NCBI GenBank assembly: GCA_963210315.1
Contig: OY723276.1
Location: 372,001-436,000, forward strand
DNA: 64,000 nt
Direction: 5' to 3'
From: Rhynchopus euleeides
Lineage: Eukaryota > Euglenozoa > Diplonemea > Diplonemida > Diplonemidae
A program made the translations under genes and the position numbers. The notes beneath the pieces were generated by a model that made no database searches, was not told the DNA's origin, and worked only from the letters and a program-made list of their open reading frames with translations. Shown one piece after another: positions 1-10,369 of this stretch. Positions within the stretch are counted from its first letter, which is position 1, and the number at the start of each line of letters is the position of its first letter.

Positions 1-15
1 TTATCTTACGATTCC

Positions 16-636
16 ATGCGCCTGTGCAGGTGTGTGATCACTCACAATGATACGTGGCTCAAGGCTGCTCGTCAATTGGTGGTCCGCTTGGACAAACTTG
101 GCCTCGGGTCACATGTGCGCCGCAGAGATGGTCACGGACAAACATTTCAGGCAGAACCCGGCAACAACGGCGATGTTTTCCTGGTTTGCATCTGTGACGA
201 AGAACCCTGGGAGGTGACGGAGGTGACGCCCCCTGCACAAGGAACCACCGACGGGGAGGAGGCTGGTGATGACGGAAACCTTGCGAGTGACGGCAATAGC
301 GGCGAGGCTGGTGATGATGATGATGATGATGATGATGGCGACGAGACATCCGCCACAGAAGAGTACAGCTGCGTTGTTTGCCCTGAAAAGAGCTTCGCGC
401 GGGTTTACGGACTCTACGCCCACTACGACGGACAGCACCGGCCGAGGGCGCAGTGTGAATGTCGAGTGGCTTGCCCCTTGTGTGAGAAAACGGTGTTCAG
501 AAGTGGACTTAGCCAACACGCCCTCTACGTCCACCAGGATGAGCTGGACATCACGACCTGCCCTGTGTGTCTGCAGGAGTTTGCTTCACAAGAACTGAGG
601 GATAGGCACATGTCGGACGAACACCCTGCAGTCTGA
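16..636 (+). CDS. C2H2-like zinc-finger protein, 5' end probably missing
   Basis: Open frame of 206 codons ending at a TGA at 634-636, with no other gene overlapping convincingly. The C-terminal third carries three zinc-finger-like units with paired cysteines and histidines: CVVC...HYDGQH, CPLC...HALYVH and CPVC...HMSDEH. These are C2H2-type fingers, which usually bind DNA or RNA. An acidic linker rich in Asp (GAT repeat at about 315-336) separates them from an N-terminal half with no recognisable domain. The window begins 15 bases upstream, and a CAG occurs at 27-29 that could be a splice acceptor, so the true N-terminus may lie in an earlier exon to the left. The specific role is unknown. 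Confidence 0.6.
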   Translation: MRLCRCVITHNDTWLKAARQLVVRLDKLGLGSHVRRRDGHGQTFQAEPGNNGDVFLVCICDEEPWEVTEVTPPAQGTTDGEEAGDDGNLASDGNSGEAGDDDDDDDDGDETSATEEYSCVVCPEKSFARVYGLYAHYDGQHRPRAQCECRVACPLCEKTVFRSGLSQHALYVHQDELDITTCPVCLQEFASQELRDRHMSDEHPAV

Positions 637-806
637 AAAAATGAGACTCGTCGTCGGCACAAAATACAATCACCTCCTCGATCCGATCTCGACAGCTGTT
701 GCATTGCACTCCCACCGTTTGCTGGTCATTTCTCCCCCCTCCTTGCCACTCCGCTTGCCAAAAAACCCCCCATCACAGTGTAGAGTATGAAGGAAACCGC
801 GGAGAT
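637..806. other. short intergenic stretch
   Basis: Downstream of the zinc-finger stop codon. I see no gene here; it leads into the palindrome array. Confidence 0.5.
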
Positions 807-965
807 GACAAGTGGCACATGTCATTTACATGTAAAATTACAAGTACCACTTGTAAAAGTTACAAGTGGCACTTGTAATTTTACAAGTGGTACTTGTAAT
901 TTTACAAGTGGCACTTGTAACCACTTTTCACTTGTAATTTTACATGTAAAACCACTTGTCATGTC
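807..965. repeat. array of ACAAGTGGCACTTGT palindromes in a larger foldback
   Basis: At least four near-identical palindromes of the type ACAAGTGGCACTTGT or ACAAGTGGTACTTGT lie about 25 bases apart, separated by AATTTT. The outer parts (around 807-845 and 930-965) are themselves inverted copies of one another, so the whole 160 bp can fold back. Each palindrome contains CANNTG E-box hexamers. Function is unknown; it could be a protein-binding array or a small foldback element. Confidence 0.7.
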
Positions 966-1054
966 ATTTACTTCAGCGCCGTGAAAGCAAGCTTTGTTGT
1001 TTGGGCAAAAAGAAAAAAAAACAAAACAAATTGCTGCCCAGCACCGCTCACCCC

Positions 1055-1130
1055 ACCCCCCCCCCCCCTCCCCACCCCACCCCCCCCCTCCCCACCCCCC
1101 CCCCCTCCCCACCCCACCCCACCCCACCCC
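1055..1130. repeat. C-rich minisatellite
   Basis: Runs of C broken by CTCCCC and ACCCC, directly abutting the left end of the 785-bp element. A very similar tract follows the right end of the second copy at 7326-7412. Confidence 0.8.
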
Positions 1131-1915
1131 CAGGCATGTCGCTAAGCGTCGACCGTCGACCCAGTGATTTTGGGTTTCCCCCCCCATAAAAAAGCGTCGA
1201 CCCAGCGTCGACCCAGTGGAACTGGGTTGCCATTCAAGCCTGGACCAAGCGTCAACCCATTCCGGGTCGACGCTAACCTAGCGTTGACCCGGTTCCACTG
1301 GGTCGACGCTCACCAAGCGTCGACCAAGCGTCAACCCACTTTCACTGGGTCGACGTCGAAGAGAGTATGGTTTTGCAGGAACAGATGCTCACTACCGTGG
1401 CCTCCGGCGGCTGGGGGGCCCCGCCCCCCAGACCCCCCTGTATAGCGTGTGCACACAGGTCAGGAATCCAACAGCTCCAGTAGCCTCAGGAGGACGCAGC
1501 CAACTCACACAGAATCTGTACGCCCACAATGAACAGATGTTCACTACCGTGGCCTCCGGCGGCTGGGGGGCTCCGACCCCCAGACCCCCCATCTCGCGTG
1601 CCCGTCTAGTAACCAAGTCCTTGCGCTTCAACGGCCGTGGCATATCAGGGGGTAAATCATGGTCCCGAAAGCTATTTTTTGGGTTTCTTCCGGCACCCGA
1701 GGATGGCGCGAGCGGGAGAGGAACCACGGAAGGAACCCAGCGCCTCACACCGTGCCCACCTAGCGGTCCACCGACGGGAAAATTAGGCAACAACACGAGC
1801 GCGCGCGAAGCGCGCGCGAGAAAAATTGACCCCTAGTGTTTCCCCCTGATCCCCCCCCAAAACAGGAGCGTCAACCCACCAAATCTCCATAATCGAAAAG
1901 TTAGCGACAGGCCTG
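1131..1915 (+). mobile_element. element A, copy 1 (non-coding, 15-bp inverted ends)
   Basis: Starts CAGGCATGTCGCTAA and ends with the inverse of CAGGCCTGTCGCTAA, giving 15-bp terminal inverted repeats with one mismatch. The left third holds many GCGTCGACCCA / TGGGTCGACG units. The middle holds two copies of a hairpin module (1380-1438 and 1531-1590) whose core is GGGGGGC-TCC-GCCCCCC or a variant. The right part holds a palindrome GCGCGCGC-GAA-GCGCGCGC (1795-1820). A second copy is at 6671-7325 and an inverted, interrupted copy at 32464-34083. No coding potential is seen, so it is probably a non-autonomous DNA transposon. No clear target duplication is visible because both flanks are C-rich. 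Confidence 0.7.
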
Positions 1916-2321
1916 CTTTCCTCCAATCCCGCCCCCTCGTCCCACCCCACCCACCACACGCAGACACACACACACAGCACACGAACTCGCGAACTCACAG
2001 ACTCACTTACTCACTTACTCAACCTCCCAAACCCCCTGTCTGAGACCCACGAAAAAGAGGGAATGGAGGAACGGGTGGTGCGAAGGTGGAGGGGGAGGGA
2101 GGGGAGGGGAGGGGTGGCCGTTTTTTTTGCATGTAAGGGCTACCCAAGAAAAAAAAATAGCAAACTCTGTGTGCCAAAGAAAAGTGCGCTCTCCGGCGTG
2201 GTGTAGCAGAAATGGGGATTTTTTTTGACTACGAACGTAGGACGAAATATGGGGGCTTCTGCTACGGTCTGCTACAGTCTCCGACACCCCCCTATCTTGT
2301 GAGAAAAAGGGGGAGGGGGGT

Positions 2322-2393
<72 letters not shown>

Positions 2394-2400
2394 GCGTGTG
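2322..2400. repeat. (TG)n microsatellite
   Basis: About 35 uninterrupted TG units, ending in TGCGTGCGTG. Confidence 0.95.
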
Positions 2401-3000
2401 GACGACACCCGTCCCCCCCCCCCCCCGGACTTTCGAGACACTTTTTGTTTTTTTTCCGCACTTTCGAGTGGTGAAGTGGCCCCCCACCCCCACAACCACC
2501 ACCACCACCACCACCCCAGCCCACCACCACTCCCCCCCCCTCCTCCTCCTCACCTTCCCGATTCCGGGACACAGGGCGTTCGCTCGGGGAGAAATAGGGG
2601 CCTATTTCGTTAAAAAAATGATTCTGGGAAAACCCTTCTCCCACCTCTCTCCCCGGCATTTCTCCCAAGGGGGAGAAATTAAATAAAAAAAGTTTCTCGG
2701 AAGTTTTTGCCTCAGGTGGGAAGGGGTTCTGAAGGAGAAGGGCAGCACCCTCTCGCACAAATTGATACCACCACGCTTCGCACGGAGCGGAAATAACCCA
2801 AAGAAGCGAGATCTGAACCTGCTGGGGACCGTCGGAGCTATTGCCGGCATCAGCATGGTCAAAGCCAGAGGAGGCCGAAGCCAAGAGCATAGTGGCCTGC
2901 CACAGGCACCAGGCCGCTGTACCTCTTGAGCATGCTGTCTCAAGGTGCACGTTGTCTGTATGTGGTGTTCGACTATGAAGCGGACTCGGGGACGAGGCTG

Positions 3001-3336
3001 ACAAATGTTCACTACCGTGGCCTCCGGCGGCTGGGGGGCTCCGCCCCCCAGACCCCCCTGTGACCTGTGAAGTCTGTCCAACAGGAACTAACGAGCGCAT
3101 GTGACCGTGCCCTTCCTTCTCGAGAACGGGTATCGGCGACGGTCCGTGATCCTGTTTTGGGTTCGTCACCAACTCCCGACGTACTCACTGATTGCCGCAA
3201 AACCTCCATTTTGCAGCCGCGAACTGCGAAATGGGCCCCTTGCGCCAAACATATATAGTACCCTGGTCTGGACCCTTCAGGCAATTTGTCTGAGGGGCCG
3301 ATGTTGCATGATTTCGCGCGCGCGAAGCGCGCGCGA
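3001..3336 (+). repeat. fragment sharing the two hairpin modules of element A
   Basis: 3001-3059 repeats the CACTACCGTGGCCTCCGGCG module with its GGGGGGC/GCCCCCC hairpin, and 3314-3336 repeats the GCGCGCGC-GAA-GCGCGCGC palindrome. The sequence between them differs from element A, so this is a relative that keeps the module pair, not a simple copy. Confidence 0.7.
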
Positions 3337-5231
3337 AAAAAAATTTGAGGCGGCAATTTTACCCCTTTCACCCACAGTCTCTGAGGAAGGTGGGAGATAG
3401 CGAACACCCTGGCCGGGACACACACAAAAAAAACTGCATAACGAGTGAAGGCTGGGGAGAGAGTTCGGCTCGGCTGTGCTGTGCTTTACCCTTCTCCTGC
3501 TACACTATACCCCCCCCCCCTCCACCCCCATTCCATCCCACCCCTTTTTGCGTTGTATATACACTTAGGGTCTTTGCGCTCAGATGTGCATGAAAGTATA
3601 GCAATGCGCCCGATAGCAAATTGAGGTGTCGCACCGGGGGATTGGGGGGGGGGGGTCTTTTATTGAGACGCAGGGTGCGAGGTGTAGCCTGCCGGTTTCT
3701 TCGAGGTGTTCCTTTGCTGGGTATCGGATGAAAACAGCGGCAGTGGCTGAGGGGAGGGGGGGGCCTGTTTCCAGTCTCAAAACAGGGATGTGGGGGGGTA
3801 GGGTGGGGTGGGTAGAAAATAGAAGGTGGTGGTTGTTCTGGGAAGGAGTGGGTCCAGAGATTTTGGCGCACAAACAAGCTTTTTTTAAAAAAAATAGCAA
3901 AAAAAATCGGCCCTATCTATGTTGTCCACCCGGGGGTGTGGGGGGGCTGGAATCGGTGGTGGTGGTGGGGTGGTGACCCCCACCACCACCACCCTCCCCA
4001 CCCCCACCCTCCCGCTCTGAAAAAAAAATTGCACCTTTTTTTTATGAACTGGACTGGCCCGGGTTATCCCCGCTCCCACCCACTCACCCCCCCCCCCCCC
4101 ACCCAGCTAACGATCAAACCCCCCCCCCCCACCCAGCTAAGCCCCGTACGAACGGTGGGGATACGCGCTCTTTGCGATGGACATTTCGCCGACCTACTGA
4201 TTTCGTCTCTCCAACACCAACATCACCACCACCACCGCCTCTCCCCTTTACCCGTTCTCTTCCCACTCCTACGTACAAAATCTGCACAACCTGTGCAGGC
4301 GAATGTTGTGGGAAAGGATGGGTGGAGAGGAGTGAGTGTCTTTTGCGACGCAGTGCAGAAAAGTGCAGCGCACACACATGCATCCACACAGCTCGGGTGG
4401 GGTGGCGCTGTGCTGGCGTGTCCAGGACACCCCCTCCCCCCCCCCCTCCCCTCCCCGCACAAAATGGGCCATGCTTTGCACAATAAGTCCAATAAGTTTC
4501 AAACAGGCACACACCTCTGCACCACACCAAACACACACACACGAGAAGAACACTAGATCTGCACCCTTCTTCTCCCCTTTTGTATACAAGCTTTTTTTTT
4601 GGGGGGGTTTTTTTGAGACCGTTTTTTATACAACCCCCCACCACCCCCACCCATGCCTCCCTCCTCAGGCACACCCTTTTGTCATCTCTCTGTCTCCCTT
4701 TTGCTGCTGTAGTCCTCATGGAGGGTTGGATATGTGGAAATGCAACAGGCAGGAGGTGGAGAGAGATGCATGTGTGTGTGTGCGTGCCACTCACGTGACA
4801 GTGGAGGGTGAACACAGCAATAGCAATGTGTGTTTGGCGTGGTTTCCACTATAAAAAGATTCACGTGTGTGTGTGTATGATGGACCTCCGCAAGCAAAGC
4901 GGTGGTGCGCTGACCTAAGGGCAGGTTTCCTGGCCTGTCCCTACCAGGTGCCACCCGACGTTTTCCAAAAAGATTCATGTGTGTGTGTGAATGTGTGTGT
5001 GACTCGCTGTGACTTTTGTTTTGCCAGAAGGACCCCCGCCCAAGCGATGACAATCCTTCAATCAAGCAAGCAATTTGTTTTCGTGCGTTTCGCCCTATCG
5101 ACACCGCAGCTGTCATATCCCGTGAAATCGGGATTTGGTGCCCCTGACGACCCCATATTGCGTAGTTTGTGCGTAGTGAAAAGGGGGGGGGGGGGGTCTC
5201 ATTTTTTGATTTACTCAGCCATTCTCTGTCT

Positions 5232-5477
5232 CTATGCCGGGACCCCAAACTCAAGGAGTTCTTGCTGTTCCGGGGTCAGTGAGGGTGCAGGCGCTTCAGG
5301 TGCTGCAGGTGCTGCAGGTGCTGCAGGTTCTTCAGGTGCTGCAGCGCTGGCAGCCTTCGGTGCGGGTTTCGACGCAGTCTTTGCAGGTCTCTTTGGGGGT
5401 GCCCTTTGGCGCGGTGCCTGCTTCAGCTCGTCGGGTGGAAGCATCAACGCATCATTAAGCGGTGCCTGCTTCAGCTC
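5232..5477 (-). CDS. Ala/Pro-rich C-terminal exon, gene unidentified
   Basis: A frame of 82 codons closes at a TAG (5232-5234) and ends in SLTPEQQELLEFGVPA, with a Lys/Pro/Ala-rich body (KRPAKTASKPAPKAASAAA). A possible acceptor AG lies just upstream of 5477. The segment contains a direct duplication of about 50 bp (5410-5459 and 5460-5509), each copy holding the dispersed motif GTGGAAGCRTCAACGCA, so repeat sequence has entered or formed the coding region. The upstream exon could not be joined with matching phase. No family is recognised. Confidence 0.35.
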   Translation of the reverse strand, partial: ELKQAPLNDALMLPPDELKQAPRQRAPPKRPAKTASKPAPKAASAAAPEEPAAPAAPAAPEAPAPSLTPEQQELLEFGVPA

Positions 5478-5527
5478 CTCCGGGTGGAAGCGTCAACGCA
5501 TCATTAAGGAAGAAGGAAGCACAGTTG

Positions 5528-5845
5528 CTACGCTTTTTTGCAGCTGCAGGAAACGACACCATACCCAACAACAATCCCCAGACCGTCGAGGGAGAGTGGG
5601 CGCCTGGATCCCGTGACACAGATCTCTAGTGCCGTTGTGATCCCCTCGGATAACGTCTCCTGGACGTTGTCAGCGGAGGTTGCCTGTGTGGCGGTGACCT
5701 CCGTATACCCCGCGGGATCCAGTGCCAGTAGCGCCTTCTTCAGCTTTTCGTCGACCCCTCGGCCGACGCTCTCCTTGATGTCAAGGGCCACCTTCAGGGT
5801 GGCACCTCGCATCGCCCTGAAGGCTGTGATCGTATCATCATTCAC
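5528..5845 (-). CDS. candidate internal exon, gene unidentified
   Basis: An open frame with normal amino-acid composition (for example TLKVALDIKESVGRGVDEKL and NVQETLSEGITTALEI) lies just upstream, in transcriptional order, of the Ala/Pro-rich exon. A plausible acceptor CACAG is at 5824-5828. GTATGG near 5560 is a possible donor but is out of phase with my best acceptor for the next exon, so the gene model is unresolved. It reads like a helical cytosolic protein, and I do not recognise it. Confidence 0.35.
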   Translation of the reverse strand: MNDDTITAFRAMRGATLKVALDIKESVGRGVDEKLKKALLALDPAGYTEVTATQATSADNVQETLSEGITTALEICVTGSRRPLSLDGLGIVVGYGVVSCSCKKA

Positions 5846-6510
5846 AATCTCGAGGGTGTTCTACGCGGCTCCTGGAACTCACTTCCTTCTCAGGTGTTTC
5901 TGGGCATGGGGCAACCTTGCCCAGGTGTTTCTGGAGTCCCGCCCCACATGTCGTGCGTTCTTTCGTACGGTGTATAGTGAGTTCTGGCAATAATTTTTTG
6001 CTCGGTCAGCGCAGTGCCTCCAGTCCTGTCTCAGTAGCCACACAGAAAGGGGGACCAAAAAAACTGGGGGGGGACCAAAAAGCGAGACCCCCCCCCCAGA
6101 TTGCGTAGTTTGTGCGTAGTGAAAAAGGGGTAAATCAGGGGCACCAGGGATTTGATATTTTTTTTGGCGCACACAAAAGAACAGCAGCCACCTACATTCC
6201 CCCCACCCCCACCCCCTCTGCCTCTGCTTCACGACCCCCCCACCCCTTCTGGTCCACTCTGGACTACAAAAAGGACAAACGTTGCAAGAAGGTGTTGGGA
6301 GGAGACTTGCTTTTCCGTTCACTCGCGACGATCAAAAAAACCCCTCCCCCCTCTCTCTGGGTCTCTCCACCAAGCCAACTGGCAGGCAACTGCTACACAG
6401 CCTCCCATTGTGCATTGATCCACCCTGCACAGCATATCTGGTGTGGTGACTTCAAAAAAAGGACTAACATTGCAAGAAGGTGCTGGGTGACTTGCTTTTT
6501 CCATTCACTG
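5846..6510. other. intergenic with a ~65-bp direct repeat
   Basis: No gene is recognised. Two related segments (about 6255-6320 and 6440-6505) share CAAGAAGGTG-T-GGG and GACTTGCTTTTTCC-like text. The block around 6103-6120 (TTGCGTAGTTTGTGCGTAGTG) also occurs at 5157-5180. Confidence 0.5.
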
Positions 6511-6608
6511 GGGGGTCTTTGCTGGTCGACAAACTTCGCCAGTTTTCAGCCAATTCAACAGGAAATGCACCAAAATGCACTGACGATCACCCCGTAGCGA
6601 AGACCCCC
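6511..6608. mobile_element. short MITE, TIR GGGGGTCTT...CGAAGACCCCC
   Basis: A ~98-bp unit that starts GGGGGTCTTTGCTGG and ends CCGTAGCGAAGACCCCC. A clearly related copy with the same ends and the same centre (AGTTTTCA, GGAAATGCACCAAAA, CGATCACCCC) lies at 44981-45097. It is non-coding. Confidence 0.7.
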
Positions 6609-6670
6609 ACTCTCGACAATCAAAATAAGCCCCCCCCCCCCCCCCCCCCCACTCTGGTCTACATACCGAG

Positions 6671-7325
6671 CAGGCATGTCGCTAAGCGTCGACCGTCGAC
6701 CCAGTGATTTTGGGTTTCCCCCCCCATAAAAAAGCGTCGACCCAGCGTCGACCCAGTGGACTGGGTTGACGCTTGGTCGAGGCTTGGAGCGTCGACCCAG
6801 TGGAACTGGGTTGCCATTCAAGCCTGGACCAAGCGTCAACCCATTTATTACACTGGGTCGACGCTCACCAAGCGTCGACCAAGCGTCAACCCACTTTCAC
6901 TGGGTCGACGTCGAAGAGAGTATGGGTTTGCAGGAACAGATGCTCACTACCGTGGCCTCCGGCGGCTGGGGGGCTCTGCCCCCCAGACCCCCCATCTCGC
7001 GTGCCCGTCTCGTAACCAAGTCCTTGCGCTTTGACGGCCGTGGCATATCAGGGGGCAGCGTCGAAATCATGGTCCCGAAAGCCATTTTTTGGTTTCCTCC
7101 GGCACCCGACGGCGCGAGCGGGAGAGGAACCACGGAAGGAACCCAGCGCCTCACACCGTGCCCACCTAGTGGTCCACCGGTGGGAAAATTTGGCAACAAC
7201 ACGAGCGCGCGCGAAGCGCGCGCGAGAAAAATTGACCCCTAGTGTTTTCCCCCCTGATCCCCCCCCCCAAAACAGGAGCGTCAACCCACCAAATCTCCAA
7301 AATCGAAAAGTTAGCGACAGGCCTG
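6671..7325 (+). mobile_element. element A, copy 2
   Basis: Same ends and order of parts as copy 1: CAGGCATGTCGCTAA start, GTCGAC-rich section, one hairpin module (6933-6992), GC palindrome (7202-7226), and a CAGGCCTG right end. It lacks the ~150-bp segment with the first hairpin module present in copy 1. A C-rich minisatellite follows directly. Confidence 0.7.
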
Positions 7326-7412
7326 CCCCACCCCCCCCCCCCCTCCCCACCCCACCCCCCCCTCCACACCCCACCCCCCCCCCTCCCCACCCCACCCCCC
7401 CCCCTCTCACTC
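7326..7412. repeat. C-rich minisatellite next to element A copy 2
   Basis: Same CACCCC/CTCCCC composition as 1055-1130, but on the opposite side of the element. Confidence 0.8.
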
Positions 7413-7634
7413 AGTTGGGGCCGAACTATGTGCCGACGCCTTCACACAAACCTCACACGCAAACCCACCCTTTCCCCTCTCCCGCACGCAGGGGAGGGTG
7501 GGTGCGCTTAGCCATGCTTTCTCTCGGGGAGATGCAATCCAAAATCCGCACGACCGAGCATGACCTGCCCAGCTGTGAGAGCGCCCGGCACCTAACAGAC
7601 CCTAACTCAGGCTAAGGGGGAAGGATGCTCCTCA

Positions 7635-9219
7635 TCAGCATCCCATCATCTCCTTCAGCGCCTCCTCCTGCAGCGCTTCCTCTTGCTTGTCCTCGATGTC
7701 GCGCCCCACACGCTCGAGAATTGCCTGCTCCTCGCGTGCCATACGCTCGTCCTCGTCGATCTCCTCGTCAAGGCTGTGTGCAGCAAGAGGTGTGGAGCGC
7801 ATTGAAATTTTGTTTGTAAAGTTCGGCGTAGCCCAACCCAGGAAACTTTTCACCGTGCGGATCCTCTGCGAACACTTCACACGCCCGTCAGGCTGTGGGG
7901 TGTTCTGCGTTCGAAGAACACCTGCCCTTCTCTTGCGATCCGCCCGGTTGCATTAGATTTTTTTTTTGCACGAGATGGGGCACAGCGTGGGGACACAGGC
8001 CCCACATTCAGTAAACTTGTTTAAGCACCTTCGGTGCGACTAGGGAGTCAAGGGAGGACTAGAGAAGACGACTTCCCTGTGCGTATTTGTTTTTCTACCA
8101 CTTGCAACAACAGTTTTCTTGCAAGGTTGGAAGGGGGGCGAACGGAACAAACACCACCCTTCATCAGGCCAACGAGTGGTGTTTTGCTCCCTGCCTTCGC
8201 CCCTCCGTACGTCAGCTTTTGCACTGAACGGTGCCTAATGCAACGGAAAAGCGGTGGCTGAGTTACCCCCATCTCCCACGAGACGCGTTTTTGATATTGA
8301 TGTTTTGTGTCTTATGTCCGACCGAAGACTCCCCCCATCCACCCCACACAACACAACAAAACACGGAAGGGCAAACAGCAATCCCCCGCGCTTCATGCAT
8401 ACCGCGTGTTCATGTTGGCGTGCATGCAAACCTCAGCCAGGTGCTCTTCAGCCTCGTCGTCGTACTCCTCGGGGGGGCTGACGTAGCCGTTCCCTTCGCC
8501 CTCCTCGTCGACGTCCTTTGAAAGGCGCTGGCGCACAGGCTCGTCGTCGTCATCGTCGTCGTCGTCCTCCTCGCTCTCCTCACTCTCCTCGTCCTCCTCG
8601 TCCTCCTCCTCGACGTCCTCCCACTCCTCGTCATCCGCAGCCACGTCGCCCGTCGTCTTGCGCATCTTCTTCTTCTTCTCCTCCTGCAGGCAGGCGTGTT
8701 GGGGGAGAGCAGGGGTGGGGGGAAACGGAACAAGGCAAAGCGTCGACCCTCCCGCAACAATGGCCGCCACAGGTGGGGGCGATGGCGGCATGCGTGAATC
8801 GGAAAATCGTGTATTTCATGCACAGCAAGGCGGTTTTAAAAAAGGCTGATAGGACATACCGTGGTCGTGGTGGTGGTCGGTGCGACAACCTCAGCCTCGA
8901 TCTCAGCAACCATCTTGAAACTTTCTGCGGCGGGAACCTCCTCTCTGGTTTGTCGCGGCGGCAGCGAGTGCGTCACAGATGCAGGCGAGCGGGTGTTGCT
9001 GGGTGTAGGTGTAGGTGCCTGCGCCACAGGGGGGGTGGGGTGGTGTGGTGTGATGATCATGGGGCTGCAGCAGTCCCCCATATGGTGTGCGAACATTTCC
9101 ACCAGGAGGGGAGGTGTGGCCTTCCGCTCAGAAATACTGAAATTCTGAAAGTGACGGCGCTGTCCTTGGCAGGACTTTGAAAGTGCCGCCTTGATATCCT
9201 TGTTGGATAGAACCCTCAT
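7635..9219 (-). CDS. acidic protein of unknown function, three exons
   Basis: Three exons join in phase: 9219-8860 (phase 0, donor GTATGT), 8683-8403 (acceptor CCTGCAG, donor GTATGC, phase 2) and 7773-7635 (acceptor CACACAG), giving 259 residues and a TGA. The N-terminal exon is Pro/Thr-rich towards its end. The second exon is a highly acidic Glu/Asp stretch after a basic KKKKMRK patch. The last exon is a charged helix (DEDERMAREEQAILERVGRD) likely to form a coiled coil. Acidic plus coiled-coil makeup fits a chaperone-like or nuclear/ribosomal assembly protein, but this is inference only. Start at 9219 (ATG) is the first in frame; an earlier exon cannot be excluded. The second intron (8402-7774) contains a dispersed repeat. 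Confidence 0.6.
7803..7945 (-). repeat. dispersed repeat in an intron, inverted copy at 38.3 kb
   Basis: About 140 bp, including GTAGCCCAACCCAGGAAACT and TTCTGCGTTCGAAGAACA, reappears in opposite orientation at 38262-38425 with few differences. It lies in intron 2 of the acidic-protein gene. Confidence 0.7.
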
Positions 9220-9282
9220 ATCACACCCTCAATCAGCTGACGAAAGTGAGAGAATAAGGTGTGCAGCGTATCAGTCCCCAGG

Positions 9283-9352
9283 TCAGTTCTCGTGTGTTAG
9301 TCTTTCGTGGACTTCCTGTACGATGCGGGTCCGCTAATCCGACATAGCAAAC
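9283..9352 (-). repeat. ~70-bp short element, inverted copy
   Basis: Reverse complement of the 70-bp insert at 9510-9579 (shared GTACGATGCGG, CCGCTAATCC, CATAGCAAAC), so the two form an inverted pair around a ~160-bp spacer. Another relative lies at 26527-26604. Confidence 0.65.
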
Positions 9353-9422
9353 AGAAAAGGGAGAGAAGGGGCGAGGCGCCTCACTAAACTGGCCTGCAAA
9401 GTGACACAGTTTGACACACAGT

Positions 9423-9616
9423 GGGGGTCCTCGCTACGAGTCGCTGTGAGTCACGAGTCGTCAGTTTTCAACCAAACATGGCTGACTTCCCACTTTTTCT
9501 CACTCAGTCGTTTGCTATGTTGGATTAGCGGATCCGCATCGTACAGAACGTCTACGAAAGACGACGCACGAGAACTGAGTTTTCTCACTCAGTCACACTT
9601 GGTAGCGAGGGCCCCC
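9423..9616. mobile_element. MITE with GGGGTCCTCGCTAC ends and CAGTG target duplication
   Basis: Inverted ends GGGGTCCTCGCTACGAGT and the inverse ACTTGGTAGCGAGGGCCCC are flanked on both sides by CAGTG, a convincing 5-bp target-site duplication. Relatives are at 43727-43829 and 63347-63460. This copy is about 85 bp longer because it contains the 70-bp insert at 9510-9579. Confidence 0.8.
9510..9579 (+). mobile_element. 70-bp insert with 15-bp direct repeats
   Basis: Flanked by identical TTTTCTCACTCAGTC at 9495-9509 and 9580-9594. A homologous 78-bp insert at 26527-26604 is flanked by a different 23-bp duplication, so this is a mobile unit with variable-length target duplications. Confidence 0.7.
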
Positions 9617-10369
9617 AGTGACACACCTATAATCCCACACGAAGGTATCACAGGGCACCACAGGGCACATCCCAAAGCGCCATACGGGGGGCATAAGCTG
9701 CTGTCGAGGCACAAAGGGGGGCGAGATGGGTTGGGGCGGTGGGTGGGCGTGGTGTCGTGGGGAGGGGGCAATGCCTCCGGCCAGCGGATGATGCCTTGAC
9801 AGTACCTCCCTGATGCGCTGCGACAATTCAAAATGAACCGCCACGGGGGGAGAGACCCCACGGCAGTTGCAAGAGGGGAGGGGGGGGGGGGAAGTGACAG
9901 CAAGTGATCACTTGCTGGGCATATGCCTCAGCAAGTCGATTGGAGGAGGGCTTCGAGAGGACCCTATATTTTTTTGAACGATTTTTATATTCTTTGGGTG
10001 TCGGCAATCACAAGCAAGCCTTGATATGCCCTCCCATTTTTTTTGTGCCCACAGTGCAGGAAACGTGTGCCCACGCAAACACTTGCGGAGCATTCGCCGC
10101 ACAGCAGGAAAACGAAAGATATTCTCACGATCGGCGAAACACCCATCGTGACCCTTGGGGAGCCTTTATTGCGCTGCGCAACAATTTTTTGTTAGAGTAG
10201 TGTAGCCACAGCTCATCAGACCTGACGGGACAACCCCTGCCAGTCTGACCCAGGGTGGGATCCCTGAGTGGCACACACTCGCATGGAAACAGCGCGGCGC
10301 GGGAGGAGATACGGAACCCTTTCGACACATGCCAAAGAGCACGGGGAATGGGGAGAGGGGGGGGGGGGT
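9617..10369. other. intergenic, no gene recognised
   Basis: Non-coding in appearance, with poly-G runs near 9880 and 10357. Nothing else is supported. Confidence 0.5.

Larger units (their letters stand above)
1916..5231. other. gene-poor interval rich in simple repeats
   Basis: I find no supportable gene in this stretch. It contains a long TG microsatellite, a fragment related to element A, several poly-C/poly-G runs (for example near 3505, 3645, 4085 and 5187) and CA/TG-rich patches around 4770-5000. Long open frames here are low-complexity and occur in several frames at once. Confidence 0.6.

Noticed and set aside
2212-2613. Frames through the TG/CA microsatellites (poly Val-Cys, poly His-Thr)
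   Set aside because: Simple-sequence translation; no support for coding.
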